A DNA stretch of 64,000 nt from CAIWHR01 sp963816925 (GTDB lineage: Bacteria; Pseudomonadota; Gammaproteobacteria; Burkholderiales; Casimicrobiaceae): the NCBI GenBank assembly GCA_963816925.1, contig CAWFMY010000018.1:1-64000 (forward strand), read 5' to 3'. The stretch's first letter is position 1, and each line of letters starts with the position of its first letter. Positions 19,122 through 28,388 of this stretch are shown piece after piece. Below the pieces are notes generated by a model that saw nothing but the letters and a program-made list of their open reading frames with translations, did no database searches and was not told where the DNA came from. Both the position numbers and the translations under genes were made by a program.

Positions 19122-19905
19122 ATGCGCGGTCACGCCGCACGCAAGAGGTTCGGGCAGAACTTCCTCGTCGACGCGCACTACGTCGCGAAGATCGTCGACG
19201 CGATCGATCCGCGGCCCGGCGACAACCTCGTCGAGATCGGTCCCGGCCTCGCCGCGCTGACCGGCCGGCTGATCGAGCGCGCCGGGCGGATTCACGCGAT
19301 CGAGATCGACCGCGATCTCGCGGCGCGGCTGCGCCGCGGACTTCCCTCCGGAAAAACTGGCGCTGCACGTCGCCGACGCCCTGGCGTTCGACTACGCGTC
19401 CCTCGGTCCCCGGCTGCGCGTCGTCGGCAACCTGCCCTACAACATCAGCTCGCCGCTGCTCTTCCGGCTCGCGGAGTACGAAACGCAGCTCGTCGACCTG
19501 CACGTGATGCTGCAAAAGGAAGTGGTCGCGCGGATGACCGCGCAGCCCGACACGCCCGACTACGGCCGGCTGTCGGTGATGCTGCAGGCGTCCTTTCGCG
19601 TGACGCGCCTTTTCGTCGTGCCGCCCGGCGCGTTTCAGCCGGTGCCGAAGGTGGACTCGGCGATCGCCCGTCTCGTGCCGCTCGGCGCTGCGAAGCCGCA
19701 CATCGCCGATCCGGCGCTGTTTGCACGCGTCGTCGCGGCCGCCTTCGGCCAGCGGCGCAAGACGCTGCGCAACGCGCTGGCGACGATCTGCGATGCCGCC
19801 GCGCTCGCCTCGGCCGGAATCGATCCCGGCGCGCGCGGCGAGACGCTTGCGGTCGCGGATTTCGTGCGGCTCGCGAACGCCCTTGCCGGGAAGGCCGGCC
19901 CGTGA
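19122..19905 (+). CDS. ksgA: 16S rRNA (A1518/A1519) dimethyltransferase KsgA (frameshifted)
   Basis: KsgA/RsmA dimethylates two adjacent adenosines near the 3' end of 16S rRNA during small-subunit maturation. The N-terminus has 'ARKRFGQNFLVDAHYVAKIV' and the SAM motif 'LVEIGPGLAALTGRLIE'. After a break near 19340 the second frame gives 'LALHVADALAFDY', the catalytic 'VVGNLPYNISSPLLF' and 'VPPGAFQPVPKVDSAIARL'. Removing one G from the GG at the break restores 'RRDFPPEKLALHV', so a single-base sequence error is the simplest reading. It follows pdxA by nine bases and converges on ridA. Confidence 0.92.
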
Positions 19906-19926
19906 CCCCTGCCGCGACCGGACCGG

Positions 19927-20310
19927 CTATTCGCGGTAAGCGACGACCTCGATCTCGATCTTCGCGTCGACCATCAACTTCGCCTGCGTGGTCGAGCGCG
20001 CCGGCTTGTTCCCGGGAAAGTGCTCGGCGTAGACGCGGTTGAAGCTCCAGAAATCGCGCGTGTCGTCGAGCCATACCGTGGCCTTCACGACGTCGGCGAG
20101 CGAGCAGTCCGCGAGCGCCAGCGCGCGCGCGACGTTTTTCAGCGTCTGCCGCGTCTGTGCCTCGATGCCGCCGGGAACGATTTCGCCGTCGTCGCCCATC
20201 GCCACCTGGCCCGAGACGAACACGAACGGACCGGCCTTCACCGCCGGCGAAAATGGCAGCGGCTGTCCGCCGGCGCCGCTGCGGGTTCCGCCAAGGAATT
20301 CGACACTCAT
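19927..20310 (-). CDS. ridA: RidA-family enamine/imine deaminase
   Basis: A 127-residue RidA/YjgF/YER057c-family protein. These trimers hydrolyse reactive enamine/imine intermediates released by pyridoxal-phosphate enzymes. Typical features are 'FSPAVKAGPFVFVSGQVAM', 'GGIEAQTRQTLKNVARAL', 'KATVWLDD' and the C-terminal 'KIEIEVVAY' with the conserved Glu. The substrate-binding Arg in the usual 'P-A-R-S' context is present in 'KPARSTTQAKL'. It is transcribed away from the peptide transporter, D-amino-acid deaminase and D-aminoacylase operon across a 106-base shared promoter. That placement fits detoxifying aminoacrylate from D-serine breakdown, which is inference. Confidence 0.9.
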   Translation of the reverse strand: MSVEFLGGTRSGAGGQPLPFSPAVKAGPFVFVSGQVAMGDDGEIVPGGIEAQTRQTLKNVARALALADCSLADVVKATVWLDDTRDFWSFNRVYAEHFPGNKPARSTTQAKLMVDAKIEIEVVAYRE

Positions 20311-20416
20311 CGCACCCTCCCGAATGATCGCGCACGAGGCGCAAAGGCGTACACTCCCGCCGTTTGTGACCGGATTCTATACACCCGGCGCGACATCGAG
20401 CCGCCAAGGAGGAGTC
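20311..20416. promoter_or_regulatory. Divergent ridA / peptide-transporter promoter region
   Basis: A 106-base gap between divergent start codons. A strong ribosome site, AAGGAGGAG, lies just before the ATG at 20417 and fixes that start. No operator-like inverted repeat stands out. Confidence 0.5.
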
Positions 20417-21965
20417 ATGCCGCATCAAGCCGCCCGTCTCAAGGTTTGCCTTGTCATCGCCATACTGGCCGCAGCGACGTCGGTCGTTCCGGCGCTGGCA
20501 GCGCCCGCAAAAGGCGGAGCCGCCAACCTCGCGATGATCGGCGAGCCGCAAACGCTCGATCCGATGGCGTCCACCGCCGATCTCGTCAGCATCATCATGC
20601 AGCACGTCTACGAGCCGCTGTACACGTTCGACGGCAACTGGAACGTGGCGCCGATGCTCGCCGAAAGCATGCCGACGATCTCGAAGGACGGGCTCGTCTA
20701 CACGATTCCGTTGCGCAAAGGCGTCAAGTTCCACAACGGCAAGGAGATGACCGCCGACGACGTCGTCGCGTCGCTGCAGCGCTGGATGGACATGGCACCG
20801 CGCGGCAAGGCGGTCGCGAAGGAGGTCAAGAGCCTCGAAGCCAAGGGTCCGAACACCGCTGGTCATCACGTTGAACCGGCCGTATGCGCCGCTGCTCGCG
20901 CATTTCGCGCTGCCGTCGGGCTTCGCGGTCATCATGGCCAAGGAGTCGATCGCGACGCCGCTCACGCAGTTCGTCGGCACGGGCCCGTACATGTTCAAGG
21001 AGCGCAAGCCCGACCAGTACGTGCAGCTCGTGCGCTTCGACGGCTACAGCGCGCGCAAGGAGCCGCCGAGCGGCTACGCGGGAAAGCGCGAGGCGCTCCT
21101 CGACGAGTTGCGCTTCGTGCCGGTGCCCAACGCGAACACGCGGGTCGAGGGTTCGCTTTCCGGGCAATACCATTTCGCCGACCTGCTGCCGGTCGAATCG
21201 TTCGCGCGCGTCGACGGCAAAGCCAACGTGAAGGCGATGCTGACCGCGCCGTTCGGGTTCCCGTACCTCGTGCTCAATACGAAGCAGGGCCCGCTCGCGA
21301 ACCTGGCGCTGCGGCAGGCCGTGCAGGCGGCATTGAACGACGCCGACATGATGGGCGCCGGCTTCGGCGACCCGAAGTTCTACAGCGTCGAAGGCAACCA
21401 CTACGCGAAGGGCACGCCGTTCTACTCGATGGCGGGCACCGAGAACTACGGCAAGGGCGATGCGAAGAAAGCGGCAGCGATGGTCGCCGCCGCCAAGTAC
21501 GACGGCACGCCGGTCAAGATCCTGACCAGCCAGCAATACGATTTCCACTACCGCATTGCGCTGGTGATGGCCGAAAACCTCAAGGCCGCGGGCTTCAAGG
21601 TCGACATGCAGGTCGTCGACTGGGCGACGCTGATCCAGCGGCGCAACGATCCGGCGCTGTGGGACATCTACATCACGCATTCGGCGGTGCTGCCGGAGCC
21701 GACGCTCACGCCGCCTCAGCTGGGCGAAGGCGCACCGGGCTGGTGGAGCTCGCCCGCGAAAAAGGCGGCGCTCGACGCGTTCGACGCCGAGGTCGATCCG
21801 GTCAAGCGCGGGCCGCTGTGGGGCAAGGTGCAGGAAGTCGTGTACACCGAAGTCCCGTACATCCGCGTCGGCAGCTTCAACAGCGTGACCGCGCGCTCCG
21901 CGAAGCTCGACGGCTACGTCGTGATGCCGTACCCGTTCTTCTGGAACACGGGCCTCGCCAAGTAG
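20417..21965 (+). CDS. Peptide-type ABC transporter substrate-binding protein (frameshifted)
   Basis: A periplasmic binding protein of about 515 residues, SBP_bac_5 (DppA/OppA) family. The signal peptide runs to about 'VVPALAAPA'. The mature part starts 'GGAANLAMIGEPQTLDPMAS', and the family motif 'MLAESMPTISKDGLVYTIPL' precedes 'GVKFHNGKEMTADDVVASL'. The frame breaks near 20857, where an extra C in 'AACACCGCTGG' changes 'NTLVITLNRPYAPLL'; the downstream frame continues intact to 'FFWNTGLAK'. The binding protein precedes two permease genes. The ligand is probably a small peptide or an N-acyl amino acid, given the D-aminoacylase in the operon. Confidence 0.88.
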
Positions 21966-21975
21966 CGCGTAGCGC

Positions 21976-22917
21976 ATGACCCGCTACCTGACCTCACGGC
22001 TGGCCGGCATGGTGGTTGTGATGATGCTGGTGGCGACCCTCGTGTTCTTCATCACGCGCCTGGCTCCCGGCGATCCCGCGGCGATCATGCTGGGCGACCA
22101 GGCGACCGCGGCCGACATCGCGAAGCTGCGCGAATCGTACGGACTCGACAAGCCGCTGCCGGTGCAATTCGCGTATTGGCTGGGGGAGCTCGCGCAGGGC
22201 AACCTCGGGCAGTCGATCTTCCTGCAGCGGCCGGTGACGCAGGCGCTCATGGAACGCGCGGAGCCGACCTTCTTCCTGACCCTGTTCTCGATCGTCATCG
22301 CCACCGCGATCGGCGTTCCTTGCGGCATCGTCGCCGCCGTGTGGCGCGGAAAGGGCGTCGACCAGTTCTTCTCGGGCTTCGCGATGCTGGGCGCGAGCAT
22401 TCCGAGTTTCTGGTTCGGTCTCATCCTGATGCAGATCTTCGCGGTGAGCCTCGGCTGGTTCCCGGTGGCCGGATACGGCGATCCGGGCGTGCCGCTGGGG
22501 CAGCGCCTGCATCACCTCGTGCTGCCGTCGATCGTCCTCGGCGTCGTCAACTCCGCGCTGATCCTGCGCTTCACGCGCGCGAGCATGCTCGACGTTCTCG
22601 CGGACGACTACATCCGCACGGCGCGCGCCAAGGGTTTGCCGGAGCGCCGGGTGATCCTCCACCATGCGCTGGCCAACGCGCTGATCCCGGTGATCACCGT
22701 GCTCGGCCTCACGTTCGCGCTGCTGATCGGCGGCGCCATCGTCACCGAGACGGTGTTCGGCTTGCCCGGCGTCGGCAATCTCGTCGTGTCCGCGGTGCTC
22801 CGCCGCGACTATCCTGTCATCCAGGGCGCGCTGCTCGTCATCGCCGGGCTCTATGTCCTGATCAACCTGGCCATCGACCTCCTCTACCTCGTCGTCGATC
22901 CGCGGGTGAAATACTGA
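21976..22917 (+). CDS. Peptide-type ABC transporter permease (DppB-like)
   Basis: A 313-residue inner-membrane permease of the DppB/OppB family. The N-terminal 'YLTSRLAGMVVVMMLVATLV' helix, the conserved 'RLAPGDPAAIMLG' and 'LRESYGLDKPLPVQFAYWL' segments, and the EAA-loop 'YIRTARAKGLPERRVILHHAL' are characteristic. Six helices are visible. It starts 10 bases after the binding-protein stop, and its TGA overlaps the ATG of the next permease (TGATG), indicating translational coupling. Confidence 0.94.
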   Translation: MTRYLTSRLAGMVVVMMLVATLVFFITRLAPGDPAAIMLGDQATAADIAKLRESYGLDKPLPVQFAYWLGELAQGNLGQSIFLQRPVTQALMERAEPTFFLTLFSIVIATAIGVPCGIVAAVWRGKGVDQFFSGFAMLGASIPSFWFGLILMQIFAVSLGWFPVAGYGDPGVPLGQRLHHLVLPSIVLGVVNSALILRFTRASMLDVLADDYIRTARAKGLPERRVILHHALANALIPVITVLGLTFALLIGGAIVTETVFGLPGVGNLVVSAVLRRDYPVIQGALLVIAGLYVLINLAIDLLYLVVDPRVKY

Positions 22918-23795
22918 TGGACGCCGCCGCCGCCACGGCCGTCGTGCGTTCGAGCAGTCCGACGGCGCTGCTCATGCGGAACCTGTTCCGGCGCAAGGTC
23001 GTCCTCGCCGGCGCCGTGATCCTCGTCGTCGTCGCGCTGCTCGCGATCCTGGCGCCGTGGATCACCCCGTACGAACCGACGAAGCTGGCGATCCTCGACC
23101 GGATGCAAAGCCCGCGCGCGACGCACTGGTTCGGCACCGACGAGCTGGGGCGCGACGTCTTTACGCGCGTCGTCTTCGGCGCGCGCTATTCGCTGATGAT
23201 CGGCGCCGCGGTCGTGCTGATCTCGGTGACCGGCGGCGTGCTGCTGGGGCTTGTCGCCGGATACTTCCGGCGTCTCGACGGTCCGATCATGCGCGTGGTC
23301 GACGCGATGATGTCGTTTCCGGACATCCTGCTCGCCATCGCGCTCGTCGCGGTGCTCGGCGCCTCGATCACCAACGTGATCCTCGCGCTGGCGATCGTCT
23401 ACACGCCGCGCGTCGCCCGCGTCGTCCGCGCATCGACGCTGGTGGTGCGCGAGCTCCTGTTCATCGAGGCGGCCCGGGCGCTCGGCGTCTCGACGTGGCG
23501 GATCATGTTCATCCACATCCTGCAGAACATCGCGTCGCCGATCCTCGTGCAGGCGACGTTCATCTTCGCGTACGCGGTGCTGGCCGAAGCCGGCCTGTCC
23601 TTCCTGGGCGTCGGCGTGCCGCCGGCGCTGCCGACCTGGGGCACGATGATCGCGAGCGGCCAGCAGTTCGCGCACCAGGCGCTGTGGATCGTGATTTTCC
23701 CCGGCATCGCGATCATACTGGCCGCGATCTCGCTCCAGATGGTGGGCGACGGCCTGCGCGACCTGCTCGATCCGAAGCTGCGAAAATCGCTATGA
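22917..23795 (+). CDS. Peptide-type ABC transporter permease (DppC-like)
   Basis: A 292-residue permease of the DppC/OppC family. The N-terminal 'LMRNLFRRKVVLAGAVILV' helix is followed by the OppC-type 'HWFGTDELGRDVFTRVVFGA', the EAA loop 'FIEAARALGVSTWRIMFIHI' and 'EAGLSFLGVGVPPALPTWG'. The ATG overlaps the dppB-like stop. The usual DppD/DppF ATPase genes do not follow. The next gene is a PLP enzyme, so the ATPases must be supplied from elsewhere in the genome. Confidence 0.94.
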   Translation: MDAAAATAVVRSSSPTALLMRNLFRRKVVLAGAVILVVVALLAILAPWITPYEPTKLAILDRMQSPRATHWFGTDELGRDVFTRVVFGARYSLMIGAAVVLISVTGGVLLGLVAGYFRRLDGPIMRVVDAMMSFPDILLAIALVAVLGASITNVILALAIVYTPRVARVVRASTLVVRELLFIEAARALGVSTWRIMFIHILQNIASPILVQATFIFAYAVLAEAGLSFLGVGVPPALPTWGTMIASGQQFAHQALWIVIFPGIAIILAAISLQMVGDGLRDLLDPKLRKSL

Positions 23796-23811
23796 ACCCT
23801 GCGCAAGCCAG

Positions 23812-25121
23812 ATGCTGAACCTCGACGCGCTGCTCGGCGAGATCGTCGACCCGCGGACGAAGGGGTTTCCGCTCGGGGCCGCGCCCATCCCCTTGTCGGC
23901 GGTCGGCGCGCAGGGCTGGAACCTGTTGCGCGGCGACTTGCCGTTTCCGGTGGCGCTGCTGCGGGAGTCGGCACTCGATCACAACCACGCGTGGATGCGC
24001 GACTTCACCGCCGCCACCGGCGCGCTGCTGGCGCCGCACGGCAAGACCACGATGGCGCCGCAGATCTTCGCCGAGCAGCTCGCGGCGGGCGCCTGGGGCA
24101 TCACCGTCGCCAACGTGCAGCAGCTCGGCGTCTGCGTGCACTTCGGCATCCGGCGCGTGATCATGGCCAACCAGCTCCTCGGCGACCGCGAGATCGCCGA
24201 AGTCATCCGGCTCTCGCGAGCTGCATCCGGACCTCGAGTTCCATTTTCTGGTCGACTCCCTCCCGCAACTGGCGCTGATCGAAGCCGAAGCCGGCAAGCA
24301 CGCGCTGACGCGTCCGCTTCGCGCGCTGCTCGAGATCGGCGTCGCGGGCGGGCGCACGGGCTGCCGCAACTACGATGACGCGCTGACGGTGGCGCGCGCC
24401 GATCGCCGCGTCGACGACAACGGCGCTTTCGGGCATCGAATGCTACGAAGGCCTGCAGCTCACCGGCGATTCGGAACGCGACACCGCCTTCGTCGGCGCG
24501 CTGATGGAGACGGTGCGCAAGACCGCGCTCGCCTGCGACCACGAGGGCCTCTTCGCGGGCCCGTCGATCATTCTTTCCGCGGGGGGGTCCGCGGCGTTCG
24601 ACATCGTCGCGCGCAAGCTGCCGACGCGCCTGTCGATGCCGGTGCTGACGATCCTGCGCAGCGGCTGCTATGTCACGCACGATTCCGGCTTCTATGCGCG
24701 CATGCTCGAAGGCGTCAAGGCGAGGAGCGGCATGGATTGGCAGGTGCGGCCCGGATTGAAGCCCGCGCTCGAAGTCTGGTCGCGCGTGCAATCGCGCCCC
24801 GAGCCCGGCCTCGCGATCCTGACGATGGGCAAGCGCGACGCGTCGTTCGACATCGACCTGCCGATCCCTCTGTCGCGCTTCCGCATCGGCCTGGACGACT
24901 ATCCGCGGCCGGTCCCGCCCGGCTGGAAGATCGCGGCGATGAACGACCAGCACGCCTACCTGCGCCTCGACGCCGACGCGGATGCGTCCGCAGAGCTCGC
25001 GGTCGGCGATCTCGTCGGCTGCGGCATTTCGCATCCATGCACCACGTTCGACAAGTGGCGCGTGCTGTTCACCGTCGACGACGGCTATACCGTGACGGGC
25101 GCGGTCCGCACGTTTTTCTAG
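23812..25121 (+). CDS. D-threonine aldolase / D-serine deaminase-like PLP enzyme (two frameshifts)
   Basis: A DSD1-type fold-III PLP enzyme of about 435 residues, often annotated 'amino acid deaminase', acting on D-serine or D-threonine. The PLP Lys lies in 'LLAPHGKTTMAPQ' (Lys78). The C-terminal zinc-site motif 'GISHPCTTFDKW' and 'AMNDQHAYLRL' are present. Three frames must be joined. Breaks near 24215 and 24400 each fit one extra base; between them reads 'ELHPDLEFHFLVDSLPQLAL', after them 'SGIECYEGLQLTGDSERD'. It sits between the peptide permeases and the D-aminoacylase, so it probably consumes free D-amino acids released by that enzyme. The choice between aldolase and dehydratase cannot be made from sequence alone. 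Confidence 0.85.
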
Positions 25122-25127
25122 GCAATC

Positions 25128-26600
25128 GTGCCCATCGACACCACGAGTGCGCGCGGCGGGCCCCTGCTGCTGCGCGGAGGCACCGTGATCGACGGCACGG
25201 GCGCGGCGCGTTACCTGGCCGACGTGCGCGTCGAGGAAGATCGCATCGCGGCGATCGGCCCGTCGCTGCCGGCCGCCGGTGCCACGGTCATCGACGCGTC
25301 CGGCCTCGTCGTCGCACCCGGATTCATCGACGTCCACACGCACGACGATCAGATCGTGCTCGCGGCGCCTGCGATGCTGCCCAAGGTCAGCCAGGGGGTC
25401 ACCACGGTGGTCGTCGGCAATTGCGGAATCAGCCTCGCGCCGCTCGTGCGCGAACACGTCCCGCCGCCGCTCAACCTGCTGGGCGGCAGCGACAACTATG
25501 TCCACCCCACGATGGCGGCGTATGCCAGGGCGGTGGGGGCGGCGCGTCCCGCCGTGAACGTCGCGGCGCTCGTCGGTCATTCGACGCTGCGCATTGCGAC
25601 GATGAGCGACCCCTATCGGCCTGCCACGCGCGACGAGCAGCAGGACATGGCCGCCTTGCTGCGGGAAGCCCTGGCGGAAGGCGCCATCGGCCTCAGTTCC
25701 GGCGTGTTCTACGACACCGGCGCCGCGGCCGACATCGACGAGCTGTCGCTGCTCGCCGCGGTCGCAGGCGAAGCGGGCGGCGTCTACACGACGCATATCC
25801 GCGACGAGATGGACCGCGTGCTCGATTCGCTCGACGAAGCCTTCGCCACCGCGCGGCGCGGCAAGCTGCCGGTCGTGGTCTCGCATCACAAGTGCGCGGG
25901 GCCGCGCAACTGGGGACGGACCGTGCAGACGCTCGCGCACTTCGACGCGGCCAGGAAGGCGCAGGCGATCGGGCTCGACTGCTATCCGTACATCGCGGGT
26001 TCGACCGTGCTGCGCGAGGACCTGGTCGACGGCATCATCGACATCATCGTCACGTGGTCGGAGCCGCATCCGGAAATGTCGGCGCGGCATCTGGCCGACG
26101 TCGCCGCCGAATGGAACTGCACGCAGCAGGAGGCGTGCCGCCGCCTGCAGCCGGGCGGCGCATGCTACTTCCAGATGCGCGAGGACGACGTGCAACGGGT
26201 GCTGCAATACCCGGCGACGATGATCGGCTCCGACGGCCTGCCGCACGACAGTCATCCGCATCCGCGCCTGTGGGGCACGTTCCCGCGGGTCCTCGGCCAC
26301 TACTGCCGCGAGCTCGGCCTCTTCCCGCTCGAAACCGCCGTGCACAAGATGACGGGGCTGTCCGCGCGGCAGTTCAAGCTTGCCGGCCGCGGCGAGATCC
26401 GGGTCGGCGCCTTCGCCGACATCACGCTTTTCGATCCGCGGACGGTGATCGACGCCGCGACGTTCGACCAGCCGATCGCCGCGGCGCGCGGAATCCGCTG
26501 CGTGATCGTGAATGGCGCCGTCTCCTGTCGCGACGGCAACGCGGGACCCGGGCGTGCCGGACGGTTCCTGCACTCGAACGCCGCATCGGTTGCCAACTGA
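25128..26600 (+). CDS. N-acyl-D-amino-acid deacylase (D-aminoacylase)
   Basis: A 490-residue amidohydrolase-superfamily enzyme that removes the acyl group from N-acyl-D-amino acids. Zinc-site motifs are His70 and His72 in 'PGFIDVHTHDD', the conserved Cys of 'VVVGNCGISLAPL', His in 'YTTHIRDE' and in 'VVSHHKCAG', and Asp in 'MIGSDGLPHDSHPHPRLWGT'. The C-terminal beta-domain reads 'GEIRVGAFADITLFDP'. Start is GTG 25128, six bases after the previous stop. In the operon it would supply free D-amino acids to the adjacent PLP enzyme. Confidence 0.93.
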   Translation: MPIDTTSARGGPLLLRGGTVIDGTGAARYLADVRVEEDRIAAIGPSLPAAGATVIDASGLVVAPGFIDVHTHDDQIVLAAPAMLPKVSQGVTTVVVGNCGISLAPLVREHVPPPLNLLGGSDNYVHPTMAAYARAVGAARPAVNVAALVGHSTLRIATMSDPYRPATRDEQQDMAALLREALAEGAIGLSSGVFYDTGAAADIDELSLLAAVAGEAGGVYTTHIRDEMDRVLDSLDEAFATARRGKLPVVVSHHKCAGPRNWGRTVQTLAHFDAARKAQAIGLDCYPYIAGSTVLREDLVDGIIDIIVTWSEPHPEMSARHLADVAAEWNCTQQEACRRLQPGGACYFQMREDDVQRVLQYPATMIGSDGLPHDSHPHPRLWGTFPRVLGHYCRELGLFPLETAVHKMTGLSARQFKLAGRGEIRVGAFADITLFDPRTVIDAATFDQPIAAARGIRCVIVNGAVSCRDGNAGPGRAGRFLHSNAASVAN

Positions 26601-26607
26601 AACGTCG

Positions 26608-26922
26608 TCACGTCGCGCCCGCCCCCCACGCGTAATCCGGCCGCAGCGCCGGCGCTTCGATTCGAACGACTTTCTGCCTCGACGCGTCGCCACGCACCAG
26701 CGTGACGTTGCGCAGCGGCACGCCGAAGGCGTCAGCGAGAAAGCGCGTGAGCTCGGCGTTCGCCTTGCCGTCGACCGGCGGCGCGGCGAGACGGATCCGG
26801 AGTGCAGTGCCGTGCACGCCCGCGACCTCGGTGCGTTTCGCGCCGGGCTGCACGTGCAGCGTCAGGACCAGCGCACCCTGTTCCTCGCGCCGCCAGGGCG
26901 CCGCGCCCATCGCGGCCGTCAT
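26608..26922 (-). CDS. yggU: YggU/DUF167 family protein
   Basis: A 104-residue protein of the conserved DUF167 (YggU) family of unknown function. The diagnostic core is 'LHVQPGAKRTEVAG' and 'LRIRLAAPPVDGKANAELTRFL', followed by 'VTLVRGDASRQKVVRI'. It is last in the minus-strand run yggS-proC-yggT-yggU, an arrangement conserved in many beta- and gammaproteobacteria. Spacing to yggT is seven bases. Confidence 0.92.
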   Translation of the reverse strand: MTAAMGAAPWRREEQGALVLTLHVQPGAKRTEVAGVHGTALRIRLAAPPVDGKANAELTRFLADAFGVPLRNVTLVRGDASRQKVVRIEAPALRPDYAWGAGAT

Positions 26923-26929
26923 TGGCCGC

Positions 26930-27505
26930 TCAGCCGCGGAAATAGCCGAGCAACGTGGTTTCGAGCCACGGCACGGGCAGCATCAGCACGAGCTGCAGCA
27001 GCACGATCAGGATGAGCGGCGAAAGGTCGAGCGTGCCGCCGAGCGGCGGAACGATGCGTCGGATCGGCGCGAGGAAGCGAAACGTCATCGCGTTGAGGAA
27101 TCCGGCCAGCGGGCCGTCGGGGCTGAACCACGACAGCACCGCCTGGATGACGACGGTCACGATCACGATCCACACCGCCGCCTTGAAGAGCTCGATCCAT
27201 GCATAGAGCGCCAACGCGAGCGCGACGGTGCCGTCGGGCGCAACGCGGCGCACGACGACGCTCGTGGCAAGCAGCCACGCGAATTGCGCGCACCAGGCGA
27301 GCACCAGCGTCGAAGTGTCCTGCCCCTTGAACCCGGGCAGCACGCGGCGCAACGGCTTCACGGCCCAATCGGTCAAGGCAGTCAGCGCCTGGCCGACGGG
27401 ATTGCGGAACGGCGCGCGCAGCCATTGCATCATGAACCGCAGCAGGAACGAATACGTGAGGAGCCCGAAGCCGGTGTCGAGCAGGAAGCGCAGCGCCTGA
27501 TCCAT
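26930..27505 (-). CDS. yggT: YggT family membrane protein
   Basis: A 191-residue integral membrane protein with two YggT repeats. The first is around 'LLTYSFLLRFMMQWLRAPFR' and 'NPVGQALTALTDWAVKPLRR'. The second is around 'IQAVLSWFSPDGPLAGFLNA' and 'FRFLAPIRRIVPPLGG'. The family is thought to influence osmotic tolerance or membrane organisation, but its molecular role is not settled. It lies between proC and yggU in the conserved cluster. Confidence 0.92.
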   Translation of the reverse strand: MDQALRFLLDTGFGLLTYSFLLRFMMQWLRAPFRNPVGQALTALTDWAVKPLRRVLPGFKGQDTSTLVLAWCAQFAWLLATSVVVRRVAPDGTVALALALYAWIELFKAAVWIVIVTVVIQAVLSWFSPDGPLAGFLNAMTFRFLAPIRRIVPPLGGTLDLSPLILIVLLQLVLMLPVPWLETTLLGYFRG

Positions 27506-27523
27506 TGTCGTCGCCGGCTCCGC

Positions 27524-28357
27524 TCAGCCATCCTTGCCGAATTCGTCGCCGAGCTCGCGGGCGCGCGCCGCCGCGGCCTTCGCCGCCGCCACGATCTCGC
27601 GCTTGACGCCAGCCGCCTCCATGGACAGCAATGCGCGCTCGGTGGTGCCCGCCTTCGAGGTCACCTGCGCGCGCAATGTCGCGGGCTCGTCCGTGCTCGC
27701 CTTGGCCAGCGCGATCGCGCCGTCGAACGTCGCATACGCGAGCCGCCGCGCATCGGCCGCGGAAAAGCCGAGCTCGCGCGCCGCCTGCTCCAGCGCCTCC
27801 AGGAAATAGAAGACATACGCGGGGCCGCTTCCCGAAACGCCGGTGACGGCGTCGAGCATCGACTCGTCGGCCACCCACACGACATCGCCTGCCGCGGCGA
27901 GCACGCCCTCGCAGCGCGCGCGCCCGGCGGCATCCACGCCCTCCGCCGCGAAGACGCCGCTGATGCCCTTGCCGAGGAGCGCCGGCGTGTTGGGCATCGC
28001 GCGCACGAGGCGCCGATGCCCGCCGAGCCAGCGCGCAAGATCGGCGCCGCGGATGCCGGCGGCGATGGAGAGGACGACAGTCTCCGGCGCGCGGCCGAGA
28101 TGCGGTGCGAGAGCACGCGCGGCATCCTTCATCTGCTGCGGCTTCACCGCGAACACGACGAGATCCGCGCCTTCGATCGCCGCGGCGTCGCATTCCGGCT
28201 GCACGCCGACGCCGGGGAAACGCGTCGCGAGCTTCCCGCGTTGCGCCGCAAACGGCTCCACGACCCGGATTTCGTCCGGCCGCGCGCCGCGCGCGAGCAT
28301 GCCGCCGACGAGCGCCGTCGCCATGTTGCCGCCGCCGATGAAGGTCGTCCCCGTCAT
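27524..28357 (-). CDS. proC: Pyrroline-5-carboxylate reductase
   Basis: ProC reduces 1-pyrroline-5-carboxylate to L-proline with NAD(P)H, the last step of proline synthesis. The 277-residue protein starts 'MTGTTFIGGGNMATALVGG' (Rossmann motif). It includes 'VFAVKPQQM', 'IAAGIRGADLARWLG', 'RAMPNTPALLGKGISGVF' and the catalytic region 'AVTGVSGSGPAYVFYFLEAL', then 'VTSKAGTTERAL'. The frame extends 31 codons upstream, but ATG 28357 matches the family N-terminus. It follows yggS by 31 bases. Confidence 0.96.
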   Translation of the reverse strand: MTGTTFIGGGNMATALVGGMLARGARPDEIRVVEPFAAQRGKLATRFPGVGVQPECDAAAIEGADLVVFAVKPQQMKDAARALAPHLGRAPETVVLSIAAGIRGADLARWLGGHRRLVRAMPNTPALLGKGISGVFAAEGVDAAGRARCEGVLAAAGDVVWVADESMLDAVTGVSGSGPAYVFYFLEALEQAARELGFSAADARRLAYATFDGAIALAKASTDEPATLRAQVTSKAGTTERALLSMEAAGVKREIVAAAKAAAARARELGDEFGKDG

Positions 28358-28388
28358 GGTGAATTCAGCGTCGACGATGCATGACGCG

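Noticed and set aside
24389..26635. 748-codon plus-strand open frame overlapping the D-aminoacylase
   Set aside because: It is the +1 shadow of the D-aminoacylase, with Arg/Ala-rich low-complexity translation and no family features.
23979..26693. 904-codon minus-strand open frame
   Set aside because: Antisense of the D-amino-acid genes. Composition is shadow-like and the sense strand has strong family motifs.
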